Shown here: one piece after another, positions 1-7,216 of the stretch | Position numbering within the stretch: position 1 is the stretch's first letter | Layout: each line of letters opens with the position of its first letter | Origin: a virus | Reading direction: 5' to 3' (one strand) | Virus record (IMG/VR): IMGVR_UViG_3300043100_000020 | Coordinates: 1-32,120 of that record | Length of the DNA: 32,120 nucleotides | Position numbers and translations under genes: made by a program | The notes under the pieces: model-generated | Seen by the model: only the letters and a program-made list of their open reading frames with translations | Told to the model about the DNA's origin: nothing | Databases searched by the model: none

Positions 1-397
1 GCTCGTCATGCATCCCGTCCGGCGCGGCCGTGAACCATCCCGCGTCCAGCGCCCCGGCCACCGGCACCGGATCCCCGTCCCAGTCCGCCTCGAACGCCGC
101 CCCCACCGGGGTATCGGTGCCCTCCAGGTAGTGGGACGGGTACTCGATGAACCCTGCGTGGCGGGAGGCTGTGACGGTCACGCCGAGTTTGTCCCGCGCG
201 ACCCGCACCACGGCCTGGTGCAGCGGTTCGGCGAAGCGGACGGTGCCGCCGGGGATGTGCCAGCGGCCGGCGCACGGCCCCGAATCGCGGCGGGTCAGGA
301 ACACGCCGCGGTGGTCGCGGAGGATGACCTCCACGGTCAGGCGCGGGACGCGGGCGTAGATCGCCTCGAATTCCTCCGTAGTGAGGGGATGGGTCAC
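1..397 (-). CDS. Nudix hydrolase, GDP-mannose mannosyl hydrolase-like (partial, C-terminus beyond window)
   Basis: Reading from a GTG at 397 gives 132 residues that run off the left edge without a stop. The GTG overlaps the TGA of the GH26 gene (GTGA). The segment RLTVEVILRDHRGVFLTRR followed by GRWHIPGGTVRFAE is the Nudix beta-strand and box. The box keeps G-x5-E-x7-R and the closing LGV, but the usual REUxEE is RVARDK, a deviation of the kind seen in GDP-mannose mannosyl hydrolases. These release mannose from GDP-mannose. The mannanase-like and glycosyltransferase neighbours fit a nucleotide-sugar substrate, but specificity is inferred. The 3' end is not visible. Confidence 0.8.
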   Translation of the reverse strand, partial: MTHPLTTEEFEAIYARVPRLTVEVILRDHRGVFLTRRDSGPCAGRWHIPGGTVRFAEPLHQAVVRVARDKLGVTVTASRHAGFIEYPSHYLEGTDTPVGAAFEADWDGDPVPVAGALDAGWFTAAPDGMHDE

Positions 398-1335
398 CGT
401 GCCGCCTTGACCGCAACCCGGTACGCGGCCAGCGCCGCCGGATCGGACTCGAGCCGCCAGTCATGCTGGTCCTGGCTCCCCTTAACGCCTTTGCGGCTGA
501 CGTCGAACCACAGGAAGCCGAGCAGATTGCTCGCCTTAACGCCCGCGAACAGGTCCCCGACCTGCGTGGCTGCATCCGGTCCCGGGACCACTGAAGTCTC
601 CGGGATCATCACAGGCTTCCCGGGCGCGGCCTTGCGGATCTCCGCCACCGCGCCGCCGAACAGCTCCGCGAAGTCTTTTTTCCCCGACCAGTCGTAGCCG
701 TCCACGCCTGCGATGTCGACATACTCAGACCCGGGATAGAGCGGCGCGTACGGCTCGGTTCTCCCCGGCGCGGGGATGTTCATCGTCCAGAGCCATGTCA
801 CCAGGGATGTCTGGGAATCGATGACGTCGTGGACATGCCGCCACGCCGCGACGAACTGGGCAGGAGTGACGTGCTTGTACCCGTAGGAGAACCAGGACCC
901 GTTGGCTTCGTGATCGAACGACACGATCACTGGCTTCCCGGCCGCCTGGATCGCCCGCCCGAACGCCTTCAGGTACGTGTCGTTGCGGCCCGCAGCAATA
1001 CCCGTCAGCGACGCGCCGGACGAGTCGATGTTGACCAGCACCACAGCCCCTGCGTTGCTGACCTGTTCCGCGAATGCGGTCCGGTACGGCTCCCACCATC
1101 CCGAGTAGTACGACACGATCCCCGGCTTCACGCCGGTTGCCTTCGCGAATGACACCTCGGATGAAAACGATGCGGGCATTCCCTGGCCGGTCATGCCGAT
1201 AGTCCCGGCGGGAGGAATCCACGGCATGCGGGATGATGACACGGCCTTCGGTGCCTGTGCGGCGGGGCTGCTCCCGCACGCCGCCAGTGCCGTGACTGCG
1301 GCCAGAACCGCCGCCGCCTTGATGTGTTTCTTCAC
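394..1335 (-). CDS. GH26-type beta-mannanase-like lipoprotein
   Basis: A 313-aa protein starting GTG, with AGAGGAAA upstream. Residues 1-20 form a lipoprotein signal (KK, hydrophobic stretch, LAAC with Cys20), so it should be anchored outside the membrane. The rest matches glycoside hydrolase family 26: FDHEANGSW places a likely acid/base Glu143, and VMIPETS a likely nucleophile Glu246, with aromatic-rich loops (YYSGWWEPY, TWLWTMN). GH26 enzymes mostly cleave beta-1,4-mannans. It lies 17 nt downstream of the GT2 synthase and overlaps the Nudix gene. Synthase plus glycan hydrolase is the usual pairing for an exported polysaccharide. The substrate is inferred from the family only. Confidence 0.85.
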   Translation of the reverse strand: MKKHIKAAAVLAAVTALAACGSSPAAQAPKAVSSSRMPWIPPAGTIGMTGQGMPASFSSEVSFAKATGVKPGIVSYYSGWWEPYRTAFAEQVSNAGAVVLVNIDSSGASLTGIAAGRNDTYLKAFGRAIQAAGKPVIVSFDHEANGSWFSYGYKHVTPAQFVAAWRHVHDVIDSQTSLVTWLWTMNIPAPGRTEPYAPLYPGSEYVDIAGVDGYDWSGKKDFAELFGGAVAEIRKAAPGKPVMIPETSVVPGPDAATQVGDLFAGVKASNLLGFLWFDVSRKGVKGSQDQHDWRLESDPAALAAYRVAVKAAR

Positions 1336-1352
1336 GATGCGGTTTCCTCTCG

Positions 1353-2900
1353 TCAGCCTTGAACTTCACGGCCGGGGAAGAGCAGCCGCAGCGTTACCGC
1401 GGCGTTGATCAGCCCCATGACCCCGACCACCGCGAACGGTGCGGCCCCGTACTGCGTGACCCGCCACGCGAGAAGCCCTAGCCACACGGCGCAGGCACCT
1501 CCGTTCCATATGCGGATTCCCCACCACATCCGCCGCACGGTCGACACCCCGGACCCGGTTGGCTGCCACGCCATCGTCCGGCCGCGCAGGTAGTCCCAGA
1601 TCGCCAGCGCGTGCGCCCAGCCCCGCGCTACCGACAGCGGCAGCACGTCCCGGAGCCGGTAATCCGAGTAGTGCCACAGCGGGAACAGTCCGAGGCCGGC
1701 GAACATGGCGATCAGGATCGGAACCGAGTTGAGCGGCTTGATGAACGCCGGGTGGAACGCCAGGAGGGCGATGGGGATGAGCGGCACCGCGAACACCGCC
1801 GCCGCCGTCGATGCGTAGTAGCAGAACCCGGATACGTACGTCATCCGGGCGCGGTGCGTCATCGGTACCGACCAGAGCCGGGAGGTAAGCACCGTCGACG
1901 TCGACCCCGTGCACCATCGGTACTGCTGGCGCGCGAACGCGTCCAGGGTCGACGGGCAGGTGCCCGCGGTCAGCACCACGGGGACGTACTGAAGGTCCCA
2001 CCCCTCGCGGCGCACATCCAGCCCGGTGTGAACGTCCTCCGCATAGGCGATCAGCGTGGTGCCCCCCTGATCCTCCAGCGATGCGCGCCGGTACACGGCG
2101 CATGTCCCCACGCAGATCGACGCCCCAAGCCGGTTCCTGCTCGTCTGGATCGCCCGGTAGAACACCTCCTGGACGGCGCCCGCCGCCCGCTCCACCCATG
2201 TCTGCGCTGCGGATGTCCGGAAGAACTGGGGGGTCTGGACGATCGCCACGCGGGAATCATCGAAGTACGGCAGTGTCTCCGCGAGGAAGTCGGGGCGCGG
2301 AGCGAAGTCGGCGTCGAGGACGACGAAGAACTCTCCTGACGTCCAGGAGAACGCGGACCGGAGATTCCCGGACTTCTTGTCCTTGCCCCGGTCCAGGCGC
2401 ACCACGTACCTCAGGCCCGCTTCGCTGGCCAGCGCGCGGGCGCGCGGGTCCGCGCCGTCATCAAGGACCCACGCCGTCGCCGGTCCCGGGTAGGCGCGGA
2501 CAAGCCCGGCGACGTAATGCCAGGTGTTGGCCAGCAACTCCGGCGGCTCGCCGCAGACGGGAAGGAAGATGTCGACGGACGGCATCTGCCGCGGCCTCCA
2601 CGCCGCCACCTTGTCCTCGTGCGCCTTGTAGTCGAAGCCGGGCCCGAGGAAGCTCAGCGGCATGGACAGGCCGAACGCGCCGACGGTCAGTAGCACGAAC
2701 GGGAGGAACTCCCAGTAACCCGTCACGCTCATGAACCCGGCCTGGGAGATCGCGGCGAACGTGAACCCGGTCGTCACGCATATCGTCAGCAGCGGCAGCG
2801 AGCGCCACACATAAAGGCGCTTCTCCTCGCCATCAGGGGCAACCGGAAGCGTCAGCAGCGGCCCGGGCGTGCTGCGGTGGCGTCCCGCGGCGGCGCTCAC
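1353..2900 (-). CDS. Processive family 2 glycosyltransferase (cellulose-synthase-like membrane protein)
   Basis: A 515-aa protein from a GTG at 2900 that overlaps the TGA of the upstream gene. Two transmembrane segments lie at about 35-88. The cytoplasmic GT-A domain follows, with VDIFLPVCGEP, WVLDDGA (Asp147/148), VVLDADF (DxD, 196-198), an AED variant of TED (287-289) and QQYRW (QxxRW, from 325). Several C-terminal membrane helices follow. This is the full motif set of processive GT2 polymerases such as cellulose, mannan or hyaluronan synthases. It probably polymerises and extrudes a glycan from a nucleotide sugar. With a GH26 protein and a GDP-mannose-type Nudix enzyme beside it, a mannose-containing product is plausible but unproven. 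Such an enzyme is unusual in a phage. Confidence 0.88.
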   Translation of the reverse strand: MSAAAGRHRSTPGPLLTLPVAPDGEEKRLYVWRSLPLLTICVTTGFTFAAISQAGFMSVTGYWEFLPFVLLTVGAFGLSMPLSFLGPGFDYKAHEDKVAAWRPRQMPSVDIFLPVCGEPPELLANTWHYVAGLVRAYPGPATAWVLDDGADPRARALASEAGLRYVVRLDRGKDKKSGNLRSAFSWTSGEFFVVLDADFAPRPDFLAETLPYFDDSRVAIVQTPQFFRTSAAQTWVERAAGAVQEVFYRAIQTSRNRLGASICVGTCAVYRRASLEDQGGTTLIAYAEDVHTGLDVRREGWDLQYVPVVLTAGTCPSTLDAFARQQYRWCTGSTSTVLTSRLWSVPMTHRARMTYVSGFCYYASTAAAVFAVPLIPIALLAFHPAFIKPLNSVPILIAMFAGLGLFPLWHYSDYRLRDVLPLSVARGWAHALAIWDYLRGRTMAWQPTGSGVSTVRRMWWGIRIWNGGACAVWLGLLAWRVTQYGAAPFAVVGVMGLINAAVTLRLLFPGREVQG

Positions 2901-4657
2901 GCGCCCTCCCGGATCCAGATAGTGGCATGCCCCGTAATCCCGGACACCGCATAGGGCGGTTCCGCGGCCACCCGGTAGCCGCCGTAGCGGGCGATGTCCG
3001 CCGCGATCCCGTCTGTTGCCCGGAAGTAGAGGACGATCACCGAGAAGTACCGGTGCCGGATCGCGTCCCGGTAGGCAGGGACTCCCGTCAGCCGGTGCCC
3101 GGTCGCCGGGTCGGTGTAGCCGAAATACCACAGGTATAGCGCGTTTTGCGACGTCTGCGCCGGCAGGTAGTACTCGGCGACGTTTCCCGCGTCCGGCATG
3201 AGCACCGGGCCGTGCGCGTCGGACAGGACCGGCCGCAGCGCCGACATGACCCGTGACGACGATGGCCAGTTCGCGAAGTGGGTCCCGGCTAGCAGGTATC
3301 CGGATACCGCGCCTGCTGCTGCTACCGACGCCGCCGTCCGCAGTGCGCGCGAAGCATTCCGCGGGGGCACCGTGCGTGCCAGTGCCGAGAGGGCGAAGCC
3401 GGCCGCGATGGCCCCGAACCATGCCCCGTACCCGACGTGCTTGAACAGGCTCGTGAATACCCCGATCCGCGCCTGCTCCGCTGGCGCCAGGAACGACGCG
3501 GCTGCAAGTGACCACGCCAGCGCGGTCATCGGCCGGGACCGGAACGTTGCCGTCACGGCTACTGCGCCAAGCACTCCGGTGAGCATCACGACCCCGGCCC
3601 ACCCGGCTGACACATACAGGATGTCGATCGCCCGGAACGCGCCGTGCGCACGGTCCAGCGTCGTGACCGACAAGCCCTCCCTGTAGGTTGCGCCGCCCGC
3701 GATCAGCCCCGCCGTGGCAAAGCCCCCGGCCAGCCCGGCGACAATGACCCCCGACCGCCACGCCGCTGCCGCCCCCCGGTGTTCCCGCGCGGCGAAAACA
3801 GCGATCGCTATGACCACGGGGACAAACAAGGCCGATGCATACTTGGCCGCCACCGCCAGTGCCAGCGCAGCCGCGCACGCCGGCAGCAGCACGGCACGAT
3901 CCGCAGCCCCTGTCGTCGCCCCCCGTGCCGCACACCACGCGGCGAACGCCAGGAGCATCAGCGCCATCGCATCGTAAGTGGCGAACGCCCCGAGAAACTG
4001 CGCCGCCCCCAGCCCCGCGAACAGCGCCGCGCTGAACAGCGCCGCACGCCTGTCCCCGAACAGCCGTACTGACGTGGAGTAAAGGAAGCCGGTCGCGCCG
4101 AGCATGAATCCCAGCGACAGCAAGCGCGCCCCGGCGAGACCGCCGATGCTGTCGGCTAGTGCGCCGACAGGCGGATAGACCACGGGAGAGCCAGAGAAGT
4201 ATGTCGCAAACGCGGGGACCGGGGTCCCGTGCAGCCAGTGCGCCCACTCCAGGTGACCGGCCCACAGGTAGAGCGCCTCATCAGTGAACGCCGTGTTCGA
4301 CCAGATCAGCCTTAGTGACAGCGCCGCCTGAACGACCAGGATCAGTCCCAGCGCCACCGCGGACCGGCTGACCCGGTGAATCCCCGTCCTGAACACGCCC
4401 CGGTGCAAGAACGGGGACGGCACGGGGGCGTCGTCAAGCCGCTGCGTCTCACCCAGCGCCTCCAGTACCGCGAGCGAGTCAAGCTGGTCCCCGGTCACCG
4501 GTCCCGTGTACGGCACGTCCGGCACCGGCGTCACCCGTCCCCGCCGCACCAGCTCCGCCAGTTCCTCATGCGGGCCGAGGGCGATCTGCTCCCCGGTCGC
4601 CGGGAAGTCGTCGTCCCGCGCGGCACGGAAGCCGTTCGGCAGCGTCGGGGCGCTCAC
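2897..4657 (-). CDS. Multispanning GT-C fold glycosyltransferase (GT39/ArnT-like)
   Basis: A 586-aa protein read from GTG 4657, which overlaps the TGA of the methyltransferase-like gene. The first 95 residues are hydrophilic, then about ten or more hydrophobic helices. Shortly after the first helix comes NTAFTDEALYLW (Asp126-Glu127), the acidic pair in the first external loop that marks GT-C enzymes using polyprenyl-phosphate sugars (protein mannosyltransferase and ArnT type). A soluble tail of roughly 120 residues closes it. Role inferred: transfer of a lipid-linked sugar to a glycan, lipid or protein outside the membrane. It sits directly before the GT2 polymerase with an overlapping stop and start. 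Confidence 0.8.
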   Translation of the reverse strand: MSAPTLPNGFRAARDDDFPATGEQIALGPHEELAELVRRGRVTPVPDVPYTGPVTGDQLDSLAVLEALGETQRLDDAPVPSPFLHRGVFRTGIHRVSRSAVALGLILVVQAALSLRLIWSNTAFTDEALYLWAGHLEWAHWLHGTPVPAFATYFSGSPVVYPPVGALADSIGGLAGARLLSLGFMLGATGFLYSTSVRLFGDRRAALFSAALFAGLGAAQFLGAFATYDAMALMLLAFAAWCAARGATTGAADRAVLLPACAAALALAVAAKYASALFVPVVIAIAVFAAREHRGAAAAWRSGVIVAGLAGGFATAGLIAGGATYREGLSVTTLDRAHGAFRAIDILYVSAGWAGVVMLTGVLGAVAVTATFRSRPMTALAWSLAAASFLAPAEQARIGVFTSLFKHVGYGAWFGAIAAGFALSALARTVPPRNASRALRTAASVAAAGAVSGYLLAGTHFANWPSSSRVMSALRPVLSDAHGPVLMPDAGNVAEYYLPAQTSQNALYLWYFGYTDPATGHRLTGVPAYRDAIRHRYFSVIVLYFRATDGIAADIARYGGYRVAAEPPYAVSGITGHATIWIREGA

Positions 4658-5442
4658 GACGCGGCCCCCTTCCGCATGCAAGCGGTCAGGTAGCAATGGA
4701 TGCCCCAGTGGCTGACGTGCTGCGGAGCGACGCCGGACTCTTCCCATTCGGCGTCAAGCAGCTTGAAGAACTCGTCATCAGCGGTGCACCCGCCTTCCGG
4801 CTCTCCCGCGAAGATCAGCAGGTCACCGTCGTAGCAGGCCAGGGACTGCGCTGCCCACGGCTCCGCGTACGACGGCCAGCACAGGAACAGTGCCCGGTCA
4901 GGGTGCAGCCGTGCCGCGCCGTGGTCGTCGCGAAGCACCGTGGCCCACTGGCGGCACGCGAATTTGTTGTTCCCCGTCTCAGCGGGGTCATAGGCGACGG
5001 CATCGATCCCGGCCTGCTCCATCTGCCATGCCCAGTAGCCGCTGCCGGCCCCCGTCTCCACGACGCCCTTCCCGCCGAGGATGTCCCGCATCCACGCGAT
5101 ATCCCCTGGCGACGGAATCGACCAGGAGAACGTCCGGCAGAGGGAGAACCGGTCAGCGAAGACGCGGAGATCGTTCCCCGGCGTGCCCGTGAACAGGTGC
5201 GTCATAGGCTCGGGCCGCGTTTCCCGCGGGAACGGTATGTCCGACAGCGGGAGCTGGCGGATGATTTCCCAGTACGGGTTCCGGGTCCCGACCGGGACTT
5301 CCTGATCCCATTTGCCGCCGGCGATCCTGGCGGGGATGTTGCGCGAGTAGTGGTCCGGTTCCGGATCCTGCCACCACGCGGCGAGTTCCGCTAGCAGGGC
5401 ATCCGCGTCGACGGGGTCCGCGTTCCATCCGGCCGCGCTCAC
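4654..5442 (-). CDS. SAM-dependent methyltransferase-like protein
   Basis: A 262-aa protein from a GTG at 5442 overlapping the stop of the 26-aa peptide. VVETGAGSGYWAWQ (about 127-140) is a glycine-rich motif I for S-adenosylmethionine, AVAYDP follows where the acidic ribose-binding residue is expected, and LFLCWPSYAEP occupies the motif IV position. There is no membrane segment. The target is unknown. Position in a glycan operon suggests sugar or glycan methylation, but that is context only. The C-terminal AAS overlaps the start of the GT-C gene (GTGA). Confidence 0.65.
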   Translation of the reverse strand: MSAAGWNADPVDADALLAELAAWWQDPEPDHYSRNIPARIAGGKWDQEVPVGTRNPYWEIIRQLPLSDIPFPRETRPEPMTHLFTGTPGNDLRVFADRFSLCRTFSWSIPSPGDIAWMRDILGGKGVVETGAGSGYWAWQMEQAGIDAVAYDPAETGNNKFACRQWATVLRDDHGAARLHPDRALFLCWPSYAEPWAAQSLACYDGDLLIFAGEPEGGCTADDEFFKLLDAEWEESGVAPQHVSHWGIHCYLTACMRKGAAS

Positions 5443-5519
5443 CGGTCACCGCCCCGCGCCGCGAGGACGATGAGCACGATCACGACGACCCCGGCGGCAG
5501 CAGTGAAGAAGATCCGCAT
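5439..5519 (-). CDS. 26-residue single-span membrane peptide
   Basis: A small frame between two larger genes reads MRIFFTAAAGVVVIVLIVLA and then ARGGDR before TGA. It is one hydrophobic helix with Arg at both ends. Its ATG overlaps the upstream TGA (TGATG) and its TGA overlaps the downstream GTG (GTGA). It fills the space between the neighbours exactly, which supports translation. No function is known. It could help assemble the membrane glycosyltransferases or be a toxin-like peptide. The topology is predicted by eye. Confidence 0.6.
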   Translation of the reverse strand: MRIFFTAAAGVVVIVLIVLAARGGDR

Positions 5520-6127
5520 CACCGCTCCAGCGCGTCAGCAACCGGGGCGACGACCGCGCTGAACTCGGCGGCCAGCACGCTGACCGCCTCACGGGCCGTC
5601 TCCTCGACCTCGCCGGGCCGGCGGTACGCGCCAGGCGCATCCGGGAGCCGCCCCAGCGGCACCGCGAACACCAGGCGCACCGACGAGAGGGCATAGCAGT
5701 TGCCCCGGGTCACCTCGTCAGCCCACGGCTCGCGCGGGCAGTCCGCGTCGCTGCCGAACGAGTGCTCGCGCGGCCACGGGTGCCACGACTCACCGAGCTG
5801 GTAGCGGCGGTCCCGCAGGCCCTGCGGCCACGGGGACGCCAGCTCCACCGCGGCGATGAGCCCGGGGCCGCCGTTATCGTCGAGGCTGAGCCGCACGTCC
5901 AGGACCGGCGCGTGCCAGTCCGCGTACGGGGGCGACATCACCGGGCCGGTCGCGCAGGACCAGGCCAGTTTCGCGAACCGCTCCCTCAGCCGGTCCTCGA
6001 ACGTCCCGTCCCACAGCTCGGCGAAGCCGCCCGGGATCCGGTCGCGGACGTAATGGCCGTACCGCGAGACCCCGTCCGAGGCGGACAGGCGGTCACCTTC
6101 GCGGTCGACCGTGAACAAGGCCGTCAT
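5519..6127 (-). CDS. Hypothetical protein (202 aa)
   Basis: The ATG at 6127 was chosen because GAGG lies about 10 nt upstream; longer in-frame starts (6208) lack a clear site. The protein is soluble, rich in Asp, Arg and Trp, and has no motif I recognise. LDVRLSLDDNGGPGLIAAVEL resembles part of a beta-rich fold. It is the first gene of the leftward glycan operon and ends in TGATG with the 26-aa peptide. A function cannot be assigned. Confidence 0.65.
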   Translation of the reverse strand: MTALFTVDREGDRLSASDGVSRYGHYVRDRIPGGFAELWDGTFEDRLRERFAKLAWSCATGPVMSPPYADWHAPVLDVRLSLDDNGGPGLIAAVELASPWPQGLRDRRYQLGESWHPWPREHSFGSDADCPREPWADEVTRGNCYALSSVRLVFAVPLGRLPDAPGAYRRPGEVEETAREAVSVLAAEFSAVVAPVADALER

Positions 6128-6223
6128 GACTGCCTCGCAGCGGCAGTGATGGCCATTGGCCGTGATATTTCCGGCGCTCCCGGCGCAGGGGTATCCATGG
6201 ACTCGCACCTTTCGGGGGTTGCG

Positions 6224-6241
6224 GCCGCCCGTCCGGGCGGC
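6224..6241 (-). terminator. GC hairpin after the excisionase-like gene
   Basis: GCCGCCC, loop GTCC, GGGCGGC forms a perfect 7-bp stem 22 nt beyond the stop at 6263. There is no U tract, as is common for actinobacterial terminators. It could attenuate transcription between the excisionase-like gene and the 6127 operon. Confidence 0.4.
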
Positions 6242-6262
6242 GCGGGACAGGGGTTCGGGGGG

Positions 6263-6511
6263 TTATGCGGCGGAGTGCTTGCGGCCTGCGTCGCCGGATG
6301 CTTCGCCGTACTGCTCGGTCTCAAGCTCGCTGACGTACCGCTCGCACTCGGCGAGCGAGATGCGCCGCACCTGCGGGGCCAGCTCGAGCTTGCGGATCTT
6401 CCCCTGGCGCATGAGCCGGTAGAGCTGCGAGATGGAAACGCCGATCTTGCGGCGCGCCTCGTCGTAGGTCAGCAGCAGCGACCCGTCCGGGGTGTCACCC
6501 GCGTCCGTCAT
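6263..6511 (-). CDS. Excisionase-family helix-turn-helix protein
   Basis: An 82-aa protein with ATG at 6511 and AGGAGA 7 nt upstream. LLTYDEARRKIGVSISQLYR then LMRQGKIRKLEL and RRISLAECERYV is the MerR-like winged-helix pattern of excisionase/BldC-type DNA-binding proteins. It is transcribed divergently from the repressor gene across a 129-bp control region that holds a perfect palindrome. Likely role: recombination directionality factor or Cro-like early regulator, binding at attP or the switch. Which of the two cannot be told from sequence. Confidence 0.8.
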   Translation of the reverse strand: MTDAGDTPDGSLLLTYDEARRKIGVSISQLYRLMRQGKIRKLELAPQVRRISLAECERYVSELETEQYGEASGDAGRKHSAA

Positions 6512-6539
6512 CGGCTTCTCCTGTCGTGATAGCCAGATC

Positions 6540-6555
6540 GCATCACCTGTGATGC
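6540..6555. promoter_or_regulatory. Perfect palindrome, probable repressor operator
   Basis: GCATCAC-CT-GTGATGC is a perfect 7-2-7 inverted repeat. It lies just downstream of the predicted minus-strand -10 (6575-6570) and inside the leader of the excisionase-like gene, where a bound repressor would block leftward transcription. I saw no second full copy in the window. Confidence 0.55.
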
Positions 6556-6569
6556 CGGCGTGCGTTCAC

Positions 6570-6598
6570 ACGGTACTGCCAACGACAGCCAATAGCAA
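6570..6598 (-). promoter_or_regulatory. Predicted promoter of the excisionase-like gene
   Basis: On the minus strand, TTGCTA (6598-6593), a 17-nt spacer and TACCGT (6575-6570) fit an actinobacterial sigma-A promoter. The leader would be about 50 nt and would contain the palindrome at 6540-6555. Confidence 0.45.
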
Positions 6599-6605
6599 CC
6601 TGCGA

Positions 6606-6634
6606 TTGCCAGTGACTCTCAACTGCTATACGGT
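6606..6634 (+). promoter_or_regulatory. Predicted leaderless promoter of the repressor gene
   Basis: TTGCCA (6606-6611), a 17-nt spacer and TACGGT (6629-6634) are followed after 6 nt by the GTG start at 6641. Transcription would begin at or next to the start codon, giving a leaderless mRNA. No ribosome binding site is present, which agrees. Confidence 0.55.
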
Positions 6635-6640
6635 GACGGC

Positions 6641-7216
6641 GTGACATCAGGGCGGGAAAGCGGTGACGAGTGGTTCGGCGCGAACCTCCGCGCCGGGAGA
6701 GACCGGCTGGGCATCGGCCAGCGCGAGCTGGCACGCCTCATGACCGAGGACGGCCATGCGTGGTTCCAGTCGACCGTCGCCCGCGCCGAGGCCGGCCGCC
6801 AGGCGGTGCGCGTCATGGAAGCCGCGTCGCTGGCCCGCATCCTCGCGACCACGGTCGACATGCTGACCAGGCCCCCGCCCGAGACCGCGGCACTCATGAT
6901 GGCCGACCACGCTCTCGGGCGCCTGCACTCGGGCCGCGCGCAGGTGATCCGGTCGGTCGCGGCATACCTGCGCGCCAGGGACGGCGCCGTACGGGCGGTC
7001 AGTGCCGCGCAGGACAGCCCGTACGAGAGCGTCCGCGGCCAGGCCGCCGAGCTGGCCGCCGAGCTCGGCGAGGGCGGCCTCGACGAGGCGGTAGAGGACG
7101 GCATCTGGAAGTACGAGCACCCCGAGGGGGCCGAAGACGATGACGGAGACGGGACCGGGACCGAAGCGGACACGGAAAGCGAACCTGGAGTCGTGGGTCA
7201 GCCAGGTCCCGAATGA
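6641..7216 (+). CDS. XRE-type helix-turn-helix repressor (probable immunity repressor)
   Basis: A 191-aa protein, GTG start without a ribosome binding site. NLRAGRDRLGIGQRELARLM and FQSTVARAEAGRQAVRVMEA form an XRE-type HTH at about 14-60. The middle is helical and the C-terminal 30 residues are very acidic (EDDDGDGTGTEADTESEPG). It is divergent from the excisionase-like gene and overlaps the integrase gene by 77 nt in another frame, so repressor and integrase are probably made from one transcript. Context makes it the best candidate for the lysogeny repressor; peptidase motifs for self-cleavage are not seen. Confidence 0.75.
   Translation: MTSGRESGDEWFGANLRAGRDRLGIGQRELARLMTEDGHAWFQSTVARAEAGRQAVRVMEAASLARILATTVDMLTRPPPETAALMMADHALGRLHSGRAQVIRSVAAYLRARDGAVRAVSAAQDSPYESVRGQAAELAAELGEGGLDEAVEDGIWKYEHPEGAEDDDGDGTGTEADTESEPGVVGQPGPE

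Noticed and set aside
3198-4072. Long open frames on the plus strand opposite the GT-C gene
   Set aside because: Composition is typical of antisense frames in high-GC DNA, without starts or known motifs.
2901-4265. N-terminal extension of the GT2 gene (open frame to 4265)
   Set aside because: It runs through the GT-C coding sequence in another frame, is Arg/Gly/Cys-rich without domain features, and GTG 2900 gives the usual GTGA overlap.
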